Below are positions 17,878-26,156 of a stretch of DNA of 64,000 nucleotides, piece by piece; within the stretch, counting starts at the first letter, position 1; each line of letters opens with the position of its first letter. The notes beneath the pieces were generated by a model. The model searched no databases. It had not been told where the DNA came from and saw only the letters and a list, made by a program, of their open reading frames with translations. Source of the DNA: Marisediminitalea lipolytica (GTDB taxonomy: Bacteria; Pseudomonadota; Gammaproteobacteria; Enterobacterales; Alteromonadaceae). The stretch lies in NCBI RefSeq assembly GCF_001758465.1, contig NZ_MJIC01000009.1, positions 62,001-126,000 of the forward strand, in the 5' to 3' direction. The translations under genes and the position numbers were made by a program.

Positions 17878-18240
17878 CGATAACACTAATTGCCTTACAC
17901 TTATGTAAGGTAATGGGTTATTCACTTGAACGCGCTGTATCTAATGGGTTTGAAAGCGCGGTTGCGGTGTTTTTTATTTGGTTTTGGTTTTTTATTTATA
18001 GAAAAAAATAATGACCTTTGGCAGTTTTCTAAACTGCACGGTGGCACAGAGTAACGCATACTAGAGCAATAAAAAAATAGCGTTATTCGCGATGATTACA
18101 GCGGCTTGAATTGTATATTTTAATCTTTGAATTGTACTTTTTTATCTGTGCCTGAAAATCGTACAACCGCGTTGTAGCGTGTGCAGACATTCGTTGCCAA
18201 CCCAACAGGCATAACAGGCAACATAATTTAGGAGCAGGAC
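17878..18240. other. 363-bp gap carrying the ligI operon promoter
   Basis: No gene. A small hairpin, CCTTACA-CTTA-TGTAAGG at 17893-17910 with no T-tract, follows the regulator and may be a weak terminator. The rest is AT-rich, with two TTGAATTGTA direct repeats 105-135 bp before ligI. A GGAG ribosome site precedes ATG 18241. Confidence 0.5.
18106..18146. promoter_or_regulatory. Tandem TTGAATTGTA direct repeats, candidate AraC operator
   Basis: TTGAATTGTA begins at 18106 and again at 18127, exactly 21 bp or two helical turns apart and in the same direction, the geometry used by AraC-type dimers. Each copy is followed by a T-rich run ending in TAATC or TTATC, as in the single strong copy at 16911 between pobA and pobR. 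Confidence 0.6.
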
Positions 18241-19134
18241 ATGAGCAAGTTTGTAGTGGATGCTGACTGGTTACACTGGCATCAATCACCTTCAGTTCCC
18301 ACGTTTAAGGTGCCGGAAGGAGCCGTGGATGCCCACTGCCATGTGTTTGGGCCAGGCGACGAGTTTCCTTTTGCGCCGCAGCGTAAGTACACCCCTTGTG
18401 ACGCTTCTAAAGATCAGTTGTGGGCGCTGCGTGACTATCTGGGTTTTAGTCGCAATGTTATTGTGCAGGCAACCTGTCATGGCGCAGATAACCGCGCGCT
18501 GGTGGATGCCCTGAATCATTCCAATGGTCTTGCCCGCGGTGTCGCTACCGTTACTCAGGATATTACCAGCGAAGAACTGCAGGCCTTACATGATGCCGGC
18601 GTTCGTGGTGTTCGCTTTAACTTTGTTAAACGTCTGGTGGATGCCCTGCCATTTGATTCGCTCTCTACCATTGCGGAAAAAATCAAACCCTTTGGCTGGC
18701 ATATCGTGATTTACTTTGAAGCTCAGGAACTGCCGGAACTGTATGATTTCTTTACCGCGTTACCCACCACGGTAGTGGTAGACCACATGGGCCGTCCCGA
18801 TGTTGCAAAGCCAGTCGACGGTCCTGAGTTTGCGTTGTTTTTAAAACTGCTGGAAGAAAACGAAAACTTCTGGAGCAAGGTAAGTTGCCCTGAGCGTATT
18901 TCTCAGGTCGGCCCATCAGGCGGTTATGCCGATGTGGTGCCGTTTGCACGTACTGTGGTCGAGCGTTTCCCTGAGCGGGTACTGTGGGGAACAGACTGGC
19001 CTCACCCTAACATGAAATCGCACATGCCGGATGATGGCCACTTGGTGGACATGATCCCGAAAATTGCGCCAACCGAAGAATTGCAGCGTAAATTATTGAT
19101 TGATAACCCTATGCGCCTTTACTGGGCGGATTAA
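18241..19134 (+). CDS. ligI: 2-pyrone-4,6-dicarboxylate hydrolase
   Basis: Amidohydrolase-superfamily enzyme that opens 2-pyrone-4,6-dicarboxylate to oxalomesaconate in the 4,5-cleavage pathway. The 297-residue sequence follows Sphingobium LigI: GAVDAHCHVFGPGDEFPF (His32 and His34), LGFSRNVIVQATCHG, VRGVRFNFVKRLVD, WHIVIYFEA, VVVDHMGRPDV, and late WGTDWPHPN and NPMRLYW. The HxH, a strand-6 His in DHMGRP and the strand-8 Asp in TDWPHP are the expected active-site residues. ATG at 18241 has GGAG close by. It heads the operon ligI-ligC-aldo/keto reductase. Confidence 0.95.
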   Translation: MSKFVVDADWLHWHQSPSVPTFKVPEGAVDAHCHVFGPGDEFPFAPQRKYTPCDASKDQLWALRDYLGFSRNVIVQATCHGADNRALVDALNHSNGLARGVATVTQDITSEELQALHDAGVRGVRFNFVKRLVDALPFDSLSTIAEKIKPFGWHIVIYFEAQELPELYDFFTALPTTVVVDHMGRPDVAKPVDGPEFALFLKLLEENENFWSKVSCPERISQVGPSGGYADVVPFARTVVERFPERVLWGTDWPHPNMKSHMPDDGHLVDMIPKIAPTEELQRKLLIDNPMRLYWAD

Positions 19135-19185
19135 AACAGCGTGCTGGCAGCTATGGCTGCCGGTCAGAAAGAGACGGGAGTTTTT

Positions 19186-20130
19186 ATGAAGATTGTTGTC
19201 GTAGGACCTGGTGCATTTGGCATCAAACATTTAGATGGTCTGAAGAATATTGATGGTGTTGAGGTTACCGGTCTGGTAGGCCGTAACGCTGAGAAAGCCC
19301 AGGCGGTTGCCGATGAATATGGCATTGCAAATGTTTACACCACGCTGGAAGCTGCGTTAGAAAGCGACGCCGATGCCGTTATTCTGTGCACGCCAACGCA
19401 AATGCACGCGGCGCAGGCCATTGCCTGTATGAAGGCGGGTAAGCATGTCCAGGTGGAAATTCCGCTGGCAGACAGCTGGGAAGATTCTCAGGAAGTATTA
19501 AAGGTGCAGGAAGAAACCGGCAAAATTTGTATGGTTGGCCATACCCGCCGCTTTAACCCTTCGCACCAGTATGTGCATAATAAAATTACAGCGGGCGAGC
19601 TGAACATCCAGCAAATGGATGTACAAACTTACTTCTTCCGCCGTAAAAACATTAACGCTAAAGGTGAGCCGCGCTCGTGGACCGATCACCTGCTGTGGCA
19701 CCATGCTGCGCACACGGTGGATTTGTTTGCCTATCAGGCTGGCAGCAAAGTGGTAAAAGCCAATGCTATTCAGGGGCCTGTGCATCCTGAACTGGGCATT
19801 GCGATGGATATGTCGATACAGCTACTGGCGGAAAACGGCGCTATTTGTACGCTGTCCCTGTCGTTTAACAATGATGGTCCGCTCGGCACATTTTTCCGCT
19901 ATATCTGTGATAACGGTACTTATATTGCCCGTTACGACGATTTGGTAGATGGCCGTGAAAATGCTATCGATGTTTCTCAGGTCGATGTGTCCATGAATGG
20001 TATTGAGCTGCAGGATCGCGAATTTGTTGCGGCGATTAATGAAGGTCGTGAGCCTAACAGCAGTGTGGCCAAGGTATTTGATTGCTATCGTGTACTGTAC
20101 GAACTGGAGCAGCAATTAGCTGCGCAGTAA
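19186..20130 (+). CDS. ligC: 4-carboxy-2-hydroxymuconate-6-semialdehyde dehydrogenase
   Basis: NAD(P)-dependent Gfo/Idh/MocA-family enzyme of 315 residues that oxidises the hemiacetal form of the protocatechuate 4,5-cleavage product to 2-pyrone-4,6-dicarboxylate, the LigI substrate. It shows KIVVVGPGAFGIKHLDGLK (cofactor motif), ILCTPTQMHA, GKHVQVEIPLADSW and MVGHTRRFNPSH, with WTDHLLWHHAAHTVDLFAYQ in the catalytic domain. ATG at 19186 is chosen over a longer frame because GGGAG lies just before it and the Rossmann strand begins at once. The gene lies 51 bp after ligI on the same transcript. Confidence 0.9.
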   Translation: MKIVVVGPGAFGIKHLDGLKNIDGVEVTGLVGRNAEKAQAVADEYGIANVYTTLEAALESDADAVILCTPTQMHAAQAIACMKAGKHVQVEIPLADSWEDSQEVLKVQEETGKICMVGHTRRFNPSHQYVHNKITAGELNIQQMDVQTYFFRRKNINAKGEPRSWTDHLLWHHAAHTVDLFAYQAGSKVVKANAIQGPVHPELGIAMDMSIQLLAENGAICTLSLSFNNDGPLGTFFRYICDNGTYIARYDDLVDGRENAIDVSQVDVSMNGIELQDREFVAAINEGREPNSSVAKVFDCYRVLYELEQQLAAQ

Positions 20131-20161
20131 TCTGCTACACAGTAAATAAAGGATAAGCATT

Positions 20162-21154
20162 ATGTTGCAACGTAAGCTGGCCGGTCGCATGGTCTCAGAG
20201 ATTGGTCTGGGATGCATGAACCTTGACCACGCCTATGCAAAAAAAGTGGATCAGGCGACGGCTAACCGTCTTCTTAGCACGGCTTTTGAGGCTGGCATTA
20301 CCCATTTTGATACCGCTGCCCTGTATGGCTTTGGTGCAAATGAGAAAAAAGTGGGTGAGGCGATTAAAGGCTTTCGTCAGGACATTTTTCTGGCCAGTAA
20401 ATGCGGGATGGTTGGCCTTAATGGCAAACGTACTATTGATGGTCATCCTGATGCCATTAAGGCAACGTTGGATAATGCATTGACCAGCCTGCAAACTGAC
20501 CATATCGACCTGTACTATTTGCATCGTATCGATCCGAATGTGCCGGTAGAAGAAAGTGTGGGCACGCTGGGAGATATGGTTAAAGCCGGTAAAATCGGTG
20601 CGGTGGGCTTGTCAGAAGTATCGGCGGACACCTTAAGAAAAGCGCATGCGGAGTACCCGATTGCCGCGCTGCAAACCGAGTACTCTTTATGGACCCGCAA
20701 CGCTGAAATCGCGGTGCTTGATGCTTGTAAAGAGCTTGGCACAGATTTTGTAGCGTTTAGCCCGCTGGCCCGGGGTTATCTGGCTGGTGGTGTCGATCCG
20801 GCGACCATGGGCGAAGGGGATATTCGCAAAGGGATGCCGCGTTTTCAGGGCGAAAACTGGCTGGCCAATCAGGCGTTATATGATGAATTTGCAGAGCTGG
20901 CTAAAGGTGCCGGGATTACGCCTGCTCAGCTGGCCATGGCCTGGGTGTTGGCACAGGGTGAACATATTCATGCTTTGCCCGGTACCAGCAGCGAAGCCCA
21001 TTTGCTTGAGGATATTAAAGCCAGTGGCCTGACGTTAGCGCCGGAATTACTGACCAGGGCGGATGAACTGGTTAATCGCAGTACCGTAAAGGGCGCGCGT
21101 TATGGCGCGGGTGCTCAAGCTGATATTGATACCGAAGTATTTGCTGACGAATAA
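20162..21154 (+). CDS. Aldo/keto reductase
   Basis: A 330-residue aldo/keto reductase fold. The catalytic tetrad is visible as Asp and Tyr in HFDTAALYG, Lys in LASKCGM and His in YYLHRIDP; VGLSEVSADTLRKA and LQTEYSLWTRN follow, and the C-terminal LPGTSSEAHLLEDI binds NADP phosphate. AAGGA precedes ATG 20162. It is the third gene of the ligI operon. No step of the known 4,5-cleavage pathway needs such an enzyme, so it may reduce an aromatic aldehyde or a side product, or act elsewhere. I cannot name its substrate. Confidence 0.85.
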   Translation: MLQRKLAGRMVSEIGLGCMNLDHAYAKKVDQATANRLLSTAFEAGITHFDTAALYGFGANEKKVGEAIKGFRQDIFLASKCGMVGLNGKRTIDGHPDAIKATLDNALTSLQTDHIDLYYLHRIDPNVPVEESVGTLGDMVKAGKIGAVGLSEVSADTLRKAHAEYPIAALQTEYSLWTRNAEIAVLDACKELGTDFVAFSPLARGYLAGGVDPATMGEGDIRKGMPRFQGENWLANQALYDEFAELAKGAGITPAQLAMAWVLAQGEHIHALPGTSSEAHLLEDIKASGLTLAPELLTRADELVNRSTVKGARYGAGAQADIDTEVFADE

Positions 21155-21171
21155 GCTACCTATATAGAGTT

Positions 21172-21206
21172 AAGCCCGTCTCAGTTTACTGATGACGGGC
21201 TTTTTA
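21172..21206. terminator. Intrinsic terminator after the ligI operon
   Basis: Stem AAGCCCGTC / GACGGGCTT continued by TCAGT / ACTGA, followed by TTTTTATT. It also faces the end of the minus-strand membrane protein gene and could work both ways. Confidence 0.88.
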
Positions 21207-21722
21207 TTATGCCAAAGCTGCCTGTTGAGGTTTGCTGGCATAGTCCCGCAATGCAAAACGCAGGGCAATATTAGAGACTGCGCCACCGAGTAACGCCCCC
21301 CAGAATACCTTTATTACAAGCGCCTGAATAAAGCTAATGGCGGCTAACCCGCTGACTACACTCAGCAAAGTAAACAGCCCCAATGAGACCAAAGCTGAAA
21401 TAAGCGCAAAAATCAGTGCGCGTAGAAAGGGTAGCTGAGGCAATGCTGATGGCGTGCGAACATTTGCGGGTGGATGAATAGCGCCTGCGGCGAGTCTTTT
21501 ACGGGTCAGCATTGACGGGAAAAATGAGCCCAGTAAGCCAATGGCCAGTCCCTGCGGAATGCTGTCGATTATCAGGCCCTGTTCACCGGTCAGGCTAACG
21601 TCGGCCTGGCCGCCAAAAATAAGCCAGACAAACAGCAGACTAAATAAAGCGTTAATAACCAGGCCGATACAGGTTTCCCTTTTGATGTAGCCACTAACAG
21701 GCTGTTGCGCATGCATATACAA
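21207..21722 (-). CDS. Small integral membrane protein, unknown
   Basis: A 171-residue protein with four likely membrane segments: TCIGLVINALFSLLFVWLIF, SIPQGLAIGLLGSFFPSML, a long LRALIFALISALVSLGLFTLL, and FIQALVIKVFWGALLGGAVS. It has a short charged loop with TRKRLA and no catalytic motif. It is not a recognised transporter family to me. It lies alone between the lig operon terminator and the double-HTH LysR gene, on the LysR strand but 112 bp downstream of it. A second Met at position 3 could be the real start. Confidence 0.65.
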   Translation of the reverse strand: MYMHAQQPVSGYIKRETCIGLVINALFSLLFVWLIFGGQADVSLTGEQGLIIDSIPQGLAIGLLGSFFPSMLTRKRLAAGAIHPPANVRTPSALPQLPFLRALIFALISALVSLGLFTLLSVVSGLAAISFIQALVIKVFWGALLGGAVSNIALRFALRDYASKPQQAALA

Positions 21723-21834
21723 TCCTTATTAAATTTACGTTAACCAGATGTAAATTTAATAAAGCAGCTGTTATTAAACCAATTGATTGTTGTGTTAGGT
21801 GTATCGATAAATTTAATAGCTGGCGACAGCCAGC

Positions 21835-23022
21835 TTATCGCGTTGACTGTTCCAGAATGGTCAGAAAGCTTGCCTGTAAGCGGGTAGGAGTCCAGCCTTT
21901 GCGCAGGGTATAACCTATCTTCCTGACAGGATCGCCAAGGTCCAGCGGGCTCACGGCCAGCAAGCCGGCCTGTACATCTACCTCAACCTGGCGGGCGGGT
22001 AATAACGCAGCGCGATCGCTGTTGATGAGTAACGCGCGGGTGGCTACCAGTGAGCTGCATTCGATAATATCGGTAGGGGCCGGTAGCTGCATATTGCTAA
22101 ACAGCTCGCCAAAAATTGCCCGGGCCGGTGTGCCGGTTTTCGGCACTATCCATTGTAATGATGACCAGTCAGCCTCGCTTAGGCTTGATTGCGTTGCCAT
22201 AGGATGGCCATGGCGAAACACCAGTGACAGGTTATCGTTAAACAGGTGATGTTGGGTAATTTCGTCGCTCAGGGGCGGAAATCGTAACGCGCCCACCAGA
22301 ATATCAATCTGGCCATGCAGCAGGGCGTGCAGCTGTTCTTCATAGGGGCCGTCTACAATACTTATGTAAGCCTGCGGTGCCAGCTCGGTAAGTTTTAAAA
22401 CCGCATTAGGAATAATACGCGTACGGGTGAGGGGTAAACTGCCGATCCTTAACGAGCCATGCCCCGAGCCCGCGAGTTCCTGAAGTTCATCAAGACCCTG
22501 TTGTAATTCGGCAAAATAGAGTCCGGCATGACGACTTAACTGTCGTGCGCGCCAGGTGCCTTCAACTCCGGTGGGCGAGCGGGTAAACAAATTCTGGCAA
22601 CACAGGGTTTCCAGTTCTTTTATGGTGCGGTGCAGGGTTGGCTGGGTTAACCCCATTACCCGGGATGCGGCCGTATAGCTCTGGTGCTCAACAACTTGTA
22701 TCAGGGCGGCCAGCTGACGGGCGCTGATACCGCGCAAAAACATCAGCCGGGCAGACCGGTCGGCATTAAACAGTGTATTGGCAAAATTTTCGATGTAAGC
22801 AAAGCCCCGTTCAAAGCGATTTAAAAATATCTCTCCTTCCGGGGTAACAAACATGCCCGTTGTGGCTCGTGTAAACAACGCAACGCCAATGGACTTTTCC
22901 AGTTTTCGAATGCTTTGTGTGAGTGCCGACTGGGTTAGGTGAACATGACGTGCTGCCTCGGAAAGATTAGCATGCTTGCGGATTTCGAGAGCGCAAAATA
23001 AATGCCTGATATTGAATTGCAT
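21835..23022 (-). CDS. LysR-family regulator with two tandem DNA-binding domains
   Basis: At 395 residues it is about 90 longer than a normal LysR protein. The extra length is a second winged helix-turn-helix. The first domain (about 4-62) reads ANLSEAARHVHLTQSALTQS then LEKSIGVALFTRATTGMFVT. The second (about 100-155) reads QSYTAASRVMGLTQPTLHRT then LETLCCQNLFTRSPTGVEGT. A normal substrate-binding domain follows from GHGSLRIGSLPLTRTRIIPN to the end. It is divergent from ligK-galD-ligJ and very likely regulates them in response to a pathway intermediate (inference). A perfect palindrome lies in the shared promoter. Confidence 0.88.
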   Translation of the reverse strand: MQFNIRHLFCALEIRKHANLSEAARHVHLTQSALTQSIRKLEKSIGVALFTRATTGMFVTPEGEIFLNRFERGFAYIENFANTLFNADRSARLMFLRGISARQLAALIQVVEHQSYTAASRVMGLTQPTLHRTIKELETLCCQNLFTRSPTGVEGTWRARQLSRHAGLYFAELQQGLDELQELAGSGHGSLRIGSLPLTRTRIIPNAVLKLTELAPQAYISIVDGPYEEQLHALLHGQIDILVGALRFPPLSDEITQHHLFNDNLSLVFRHGHPMATQSSLSEADWSSLQWIVPKTGTPARAIFGELFSNMQLPAPTDIIECSSLVATRALLINSDRAALLPARQVEVDVQAGLLAVSPLDLGDPVRKIGYTLRKGWTPTRLQASFLTILEQSTR

Positions 23023-23056
23023 GACGGTCTTCCTTGAGGATTTAAATTCATTATAG

Positions 23057-23074
23057 AAAATCCTAATGGATTTT
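23057..23074. promoter_or_regulatory. Palindrome AAAATCC-N4-GGATTTT in the ligK promoter
   Basis: Seven-base perfect arms around TAAT, 34 bp upstream of the LysR start and 79 bp upstream of ligK. A third half-site, AGGATTT, lies at about 23037. Position and symmetry fit an operator of the divergent double-HTH LysR protein. Confidence 0.55.
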
Positions 23075-23152
23075 TACATCTTTCTAAACGGAATTTTTGG
23101 TTATCTGCACGCATACTGACAGTATCAGAATTTGAATGTATTTGAGGCAAAT

Positions 23153-23854
23153 ATGGCGGTATGTGTTACCGGGTGCCCGCGCCCGTCAGAGCAAACAATT
23201 AAAAACTATGCAGGGGCCGAAGTGGCTACCGTACATGAAGCGCAGGGCCGTAAAGGGCTGATGGCGGAATATATGCGTCCTATTTATAAGCCGGCCAAAA
23301 TTGCCGGTCCTGCTGTTACCTGTCAGGTAGCCCCCGGTGATAACTGGATGATTCACGTCGCCGTAGAACAATGTAAAGCGGGTGACGTGCTGGTGGTAGT
23401 GCCTACCAGTGACTGTATCGATGGCTTTTTTGGTGACTTACTGGCGACCTCATTAAAAGCCCGCGGCGTGCAGGGCCTGGTAATTGCTGGTGGTGTACGT
23501 GATACCGCAACTCTTGAGGAAATCGGCTTTCCGGTCTGGTCCAAAGCGATTTATTCCCAGGGTACAGTAAAAGAAACCATCGCCAGCGTTAACGTTCCGG
23601 TGGTGTGTGCCGGGGCGCTGGTTAACCCGGGTGATATGGTTGTGGCAGATGAAGACGGTGTAGTCGTGGTTGCCCGCGAGGAAGCCGATGAAGTGCACGA
23701 AAATGTGCTTAAGCGCGTGGCGAATGAAGAGTCCAAACGTGTGAGACTAGCCAATGGTGAACTGGGTCTGGATATATACAACATGCGTGAGCGTCTGGCC
23801 GCAAAAGGACTACGCTACGTAACCTACGAAGAACATACGGGCGGTAAAGCGTGA
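23153..23854 (+). CDS. ligK: 4-carboxy-4-hydroxy-2-oxoadipate aldolase/oxaloacetate decarboxylase
   Basis: Metal-dependent class II pyruvate aldolase (HMG/CHA aldolase, RraA-like fold) that cleaves the final pathway intermediate to pyruvate and oxaloacetate. Signatures are [63 protein letters not shown] (the G-x-R-D metal and carboxylate site) and [20 protein letters not shown] at 23153 with GAGG just upstream is preferred over a TTG seven codons earlier; the protein then has 233 residues. It starts the operon ligK-galD-ligJ. Known as LigK in Sphingobium and GalC in Pseudomonas putida. Confidence 0.93.
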   Translation: MAVCVTGCPRPSEQTIKNYAGAEVATVHEAQGRKGLMAEYMRPIYKPAKIAGPAVTCQVAPGDNWMIHVAVEQCKAGDVLVVVPTSDCIDGFFGDLLATSLKARGVQGLVIAGGVRDTATLEEIGFPVWSKAIYSQGTVKETIASVNVPVVCAGALVNPGDMVVADEDGVVVVAREEADEVHENVLKRVANEESKRVRLANGELGLDIYNMRERLAAKGLRYVTYEEHTGGKA

Positions 23855-24939
23855 AAGCCATTCGCTGTAGCCTGATGCGTGGCGGTACGTCCAAAGGACT
23901 TTACTTTCAGGCTAAGGATTTGCCGGCTGAGCCAGCAATAAGAGACCAGGTGTTACTGGCAGCGATGGGCTCTCCGGACAGTCGTCAGATTGACGGTGTT
24001 GGTGGCGCACATCCGCTCACCAGCAAAGTCGCGATTGTCTGCCCGTCGGAGCGTGATGATGCCGACGTCGACTATCTGTTTTTACAGGTGGTGGTTGATA
24101 AAGCGGTGGTCAGCGACGCGCAAAATTGCGGCAATATTCTGGCTGGTGTTGGCCCTTTTGCCATTGACGAAGGACTGGTTCCTGCCCGGGACGGCGTGAC
24201 TGACGTACGGATTCATATGGTTAATACCGGGGCGCTGGCAGTGGCTCAGGTGCAGGTGAAAGACGGTAAAGCCGTATACGAAGGCGATGCCGAGATTGAC
24301 GGCGTGCCCGGTGGCGCAGCGCCGGTGTTAATCGACTTTCTGGATATCGCCGGTTCAAGCTGCGGTGCCTTACTGCCTACCGGCAATATCACTGATAGCT
24401 TTGACGGCGTAACCGTAACCTGTATCGATAACGGTATGCCGGTAGTGGTAATGCAGGCCAGTGACTTTGGTATTAGCGGTAACGAAACACCCGATCAGCT
24501 TGAAAGCATGACCGGGTTGAAGCAGAAAGTAGAAGCTATCCGCCTGCAGGCCGGTGAGAAAATGAATTTGGGTGATGTGACCAGCAAAACCGTACCTAAG
24601 ATGACCCTGCTATCAGCGCCGCTGAAAGGCGGGCTGGTAAATACCCGTTCGTTTATTCCGCATCGGGTGCACGATGCTATCGGGGTACTTGGTTCGGTGA
24701 GTGTCGCCACAGCCTGTGTAATTAAAGGGGCGGTGGGAAGCGAATATTTGTCTGCCAGCAGCAACTTTGATGCGCTGGATATTGAACATCCTACCGGCCA
24801 GTTTACCGTGGCAATGGATGTCGACGGGGCTGATTCGCCTGACACAATTAACATTCGTCGCGCTGCATTGTTACGCACAGCGCGTTTGCTAATGCGCGGG
24901 GAAGTGATGATCCCCGACAAAGCATTCCTAAATAACTAA
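23851..24939 (+). CDS. galD: 4-oxalomesaconate tautomerase
   Basis: PrpF-like diaminopimelate-epimerase-fold isomerase that converts 4-oxalomesaconate from keto to enol, or the allylic isomer, before hydration. The sequence follows P. putida Gal[15 protein letters not shown] at the N-terminus, [38 protein letters not shown] (catalytic Cys), [12 protein letters not shown] (second Cys), [18 protein letters not shown] and [26 protein letters not shown]. Translation starts at GTG 23851, overlapping the ligK stop in GTGA, a strong sign of coupled translation. Use of a GalD-type enzyme instead of an unrelated isomerase makes this a gallate/protocatechuate hybrid set. Confidence 0.93.
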   Translation: MKAIRCSLMRGGTSKGLYFQAKDLPAEPAIRDQVLLAAMGSPDSRQIDGVGGAHPLTSKVAIVCPSERDDADVDYLFLQVVVDKAVVSDAQNCGNILAGVGPFAIDEGLVPARDGVTDVRIHMVNTGALAVAQVQVKDGKAVYEGDAEIDGVPGGAAPVLIDFLDIAGSSCGALLPTGNITDSFDGVTVTCIDNGMPVVVMQASDFGISGNETPDQLESMTGLKQKVEAIRLQAGEKMNLGDVTSKTVPKMTLLSAPLKGGLVNTRSFIPHRVHDAIGVLGSVSVATACVIKGAVGSEYLSASSNFDALDIEHPTGQFTVAMDVDGADSPDTINIRRAALLRTARLLMRGEVMIPDKAFLNN

Positions 24940-24967
24940 TTCGACTTAACAGGAAAAGGCTTTAATT

Positions 24968-25990
24968 ATGATTATTGATTGCCATGGACATTACACTACC
25001 GCACCGGAGCCTTTACAGTTGTTCCGGGAAGCACAGTTAAAAGCCTATAAAGACGGCAAAGCACTGCCAGAAGTGCCGCATATCAGCGATGAGCAAATTC
25101 AGGAAAGTATTGAAAAAAACCAGCTGCGCCTGTTAATTGAACGCGGTTCGGACATGACCATTTTCTCGCCGCGTGCGTCGGCTATGGCCCACCATGTAGG
25201 TGACGAAGCCGTATCCAAACAGTGGACCAGTGCCTGTAACGATTTGATTGCACGTGTGGTTGACCTGTACCCTCAGCACTTTATTGGCGTGTGTCAGCTG
25301 CCGCAGTCGCCGGGTGTACCGATTAAGAATTCCGTGGCCGAACTGGAACGCTGCGTCAACGAGCTGGGATTTGTGGGATGTAACTTAAACCCGGATCCTT
25401 CCGGCGGTCACTGGACCTCCAAGCCGCTAACCGATAAAAGCTGGTATCCCTTCTACGAGAAAATGGTAGAGCTGGATGTACCGGCGATGATCCACGTATC
25501 CGGTTCCTGTAACGAGAACTTCCATGCTACCGGCGCGCATTACATGAATGCCGACACCACCGCATTTATGCAGTTTTTAGAGGGCAATCTGTTTAAAGAT
25601 TTCCCGGAACTGCGTTTTATCATTCCTCATGGTGGTGGTGCGGTGCCGTATCACTGGGGGCGCTATCGCGGCCTGGCCGATATGCTTAAACAACCACCGC
25701 TGCGCGAACACGTAATGAAGAATGTGTATTTTGACACCTGCGTGTATCACCAGCCTGGTATCGATTTGTTGTTCGAAGTTATCGATCTGGACAACATTCT
25801 GTTCGGCTCTGAAATGATTGGTGCCGTTCGTGGAATCGATCCGGAAACCGGCTACTACTTTGATGATACTAAGCGCTACGTCGACGCTTTGGATTTAACT
25901 GACGCCCAGCGTAAACAAATTTACTCTGGTAATGCTCGTCGTGTTTATCCGCGACTGGATAAAAAATTAAACGATCTTGGCATAGGCTGA
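24968..25990 (+). CDS. ligJ: 4-oxalomesaconate hydratase
   Basis: Hydrates 4-oxalomesaconate to 4-carboxy-4-hydroxy-2-oxoadipate, the LigK substrate. A 340-residue amidohydrolase-superfamily protein matching Sphingobium LigJ: MIIDCHGHYTTAP (HxH metal motif), DMTIFSPRASAMAHHVGD, ELERCVNELGFVGCNLNPDP, MIHVSGSCNENFHATGAHY, FIIPHGGGAVPYHWGRYRGL and ILFGSEMIGAVRGIDP. It differs from the PIG-L-type GalB hydratase of Pseudomonas. AGGAAAAGG lies upstream of ATG 24968. It is last in the operon, before a clear terminator. Confidence 0.95.
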   Translation: MIIDCHGHYTTAPEPLQLFREAQLKAYKDGKALPEVPHISDEQIQESIEKNQLRLLIERGSDMTIFSPRASAMAHHVGDEAVSKQWTSACNDLIARVVDLYPQHFIGVCQLPQSPGVPIKNSVAELERCVNELGFVGCNLNPDPSGGHWTSKPLTDKSWYPFYEKMVELDVPAMIHVSGSCNENFHATGAHYMNADTTAFMQFLEGNLFKDFPELRFIIPHGGGAVPYHWGRYRGLADMLKQPPLREHVMKNVYFDTCVYHQPGIDLLFEVIDLDNILFGSEMIGAVRGIDPETGYYFDDTKRYVDALDLTDAQRKQIYSGNARRVYPRLDKKLNDLGIG

Positions 25991-26002
25991 TCCCTCAGCC
26001 TG

Positions 26003-26039
26003 GGGCATGCTGATACGACCCACTGGCATGCCCTTTTTT
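26003..26039 (+). terminator. Intrinsic terminator after ligJ
   Basis: GGGCATGC / GCATGCCC arms with a 15-base loop, followed by seven T bases broken by none, 12 bp after the ligJ stop. Confidence 0.83.
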
Positions 26040-26156
26040 ATCTTTGTTCTTAGCCGTTCTGCGCGCTTTGTTGGTTACTCAACTGATCCCGGATTCAATG
26101 TTAGCTTTTTTGAGGTAAGCTGAACCCGAATACCCATGTGACGAGTGAACTGACAG

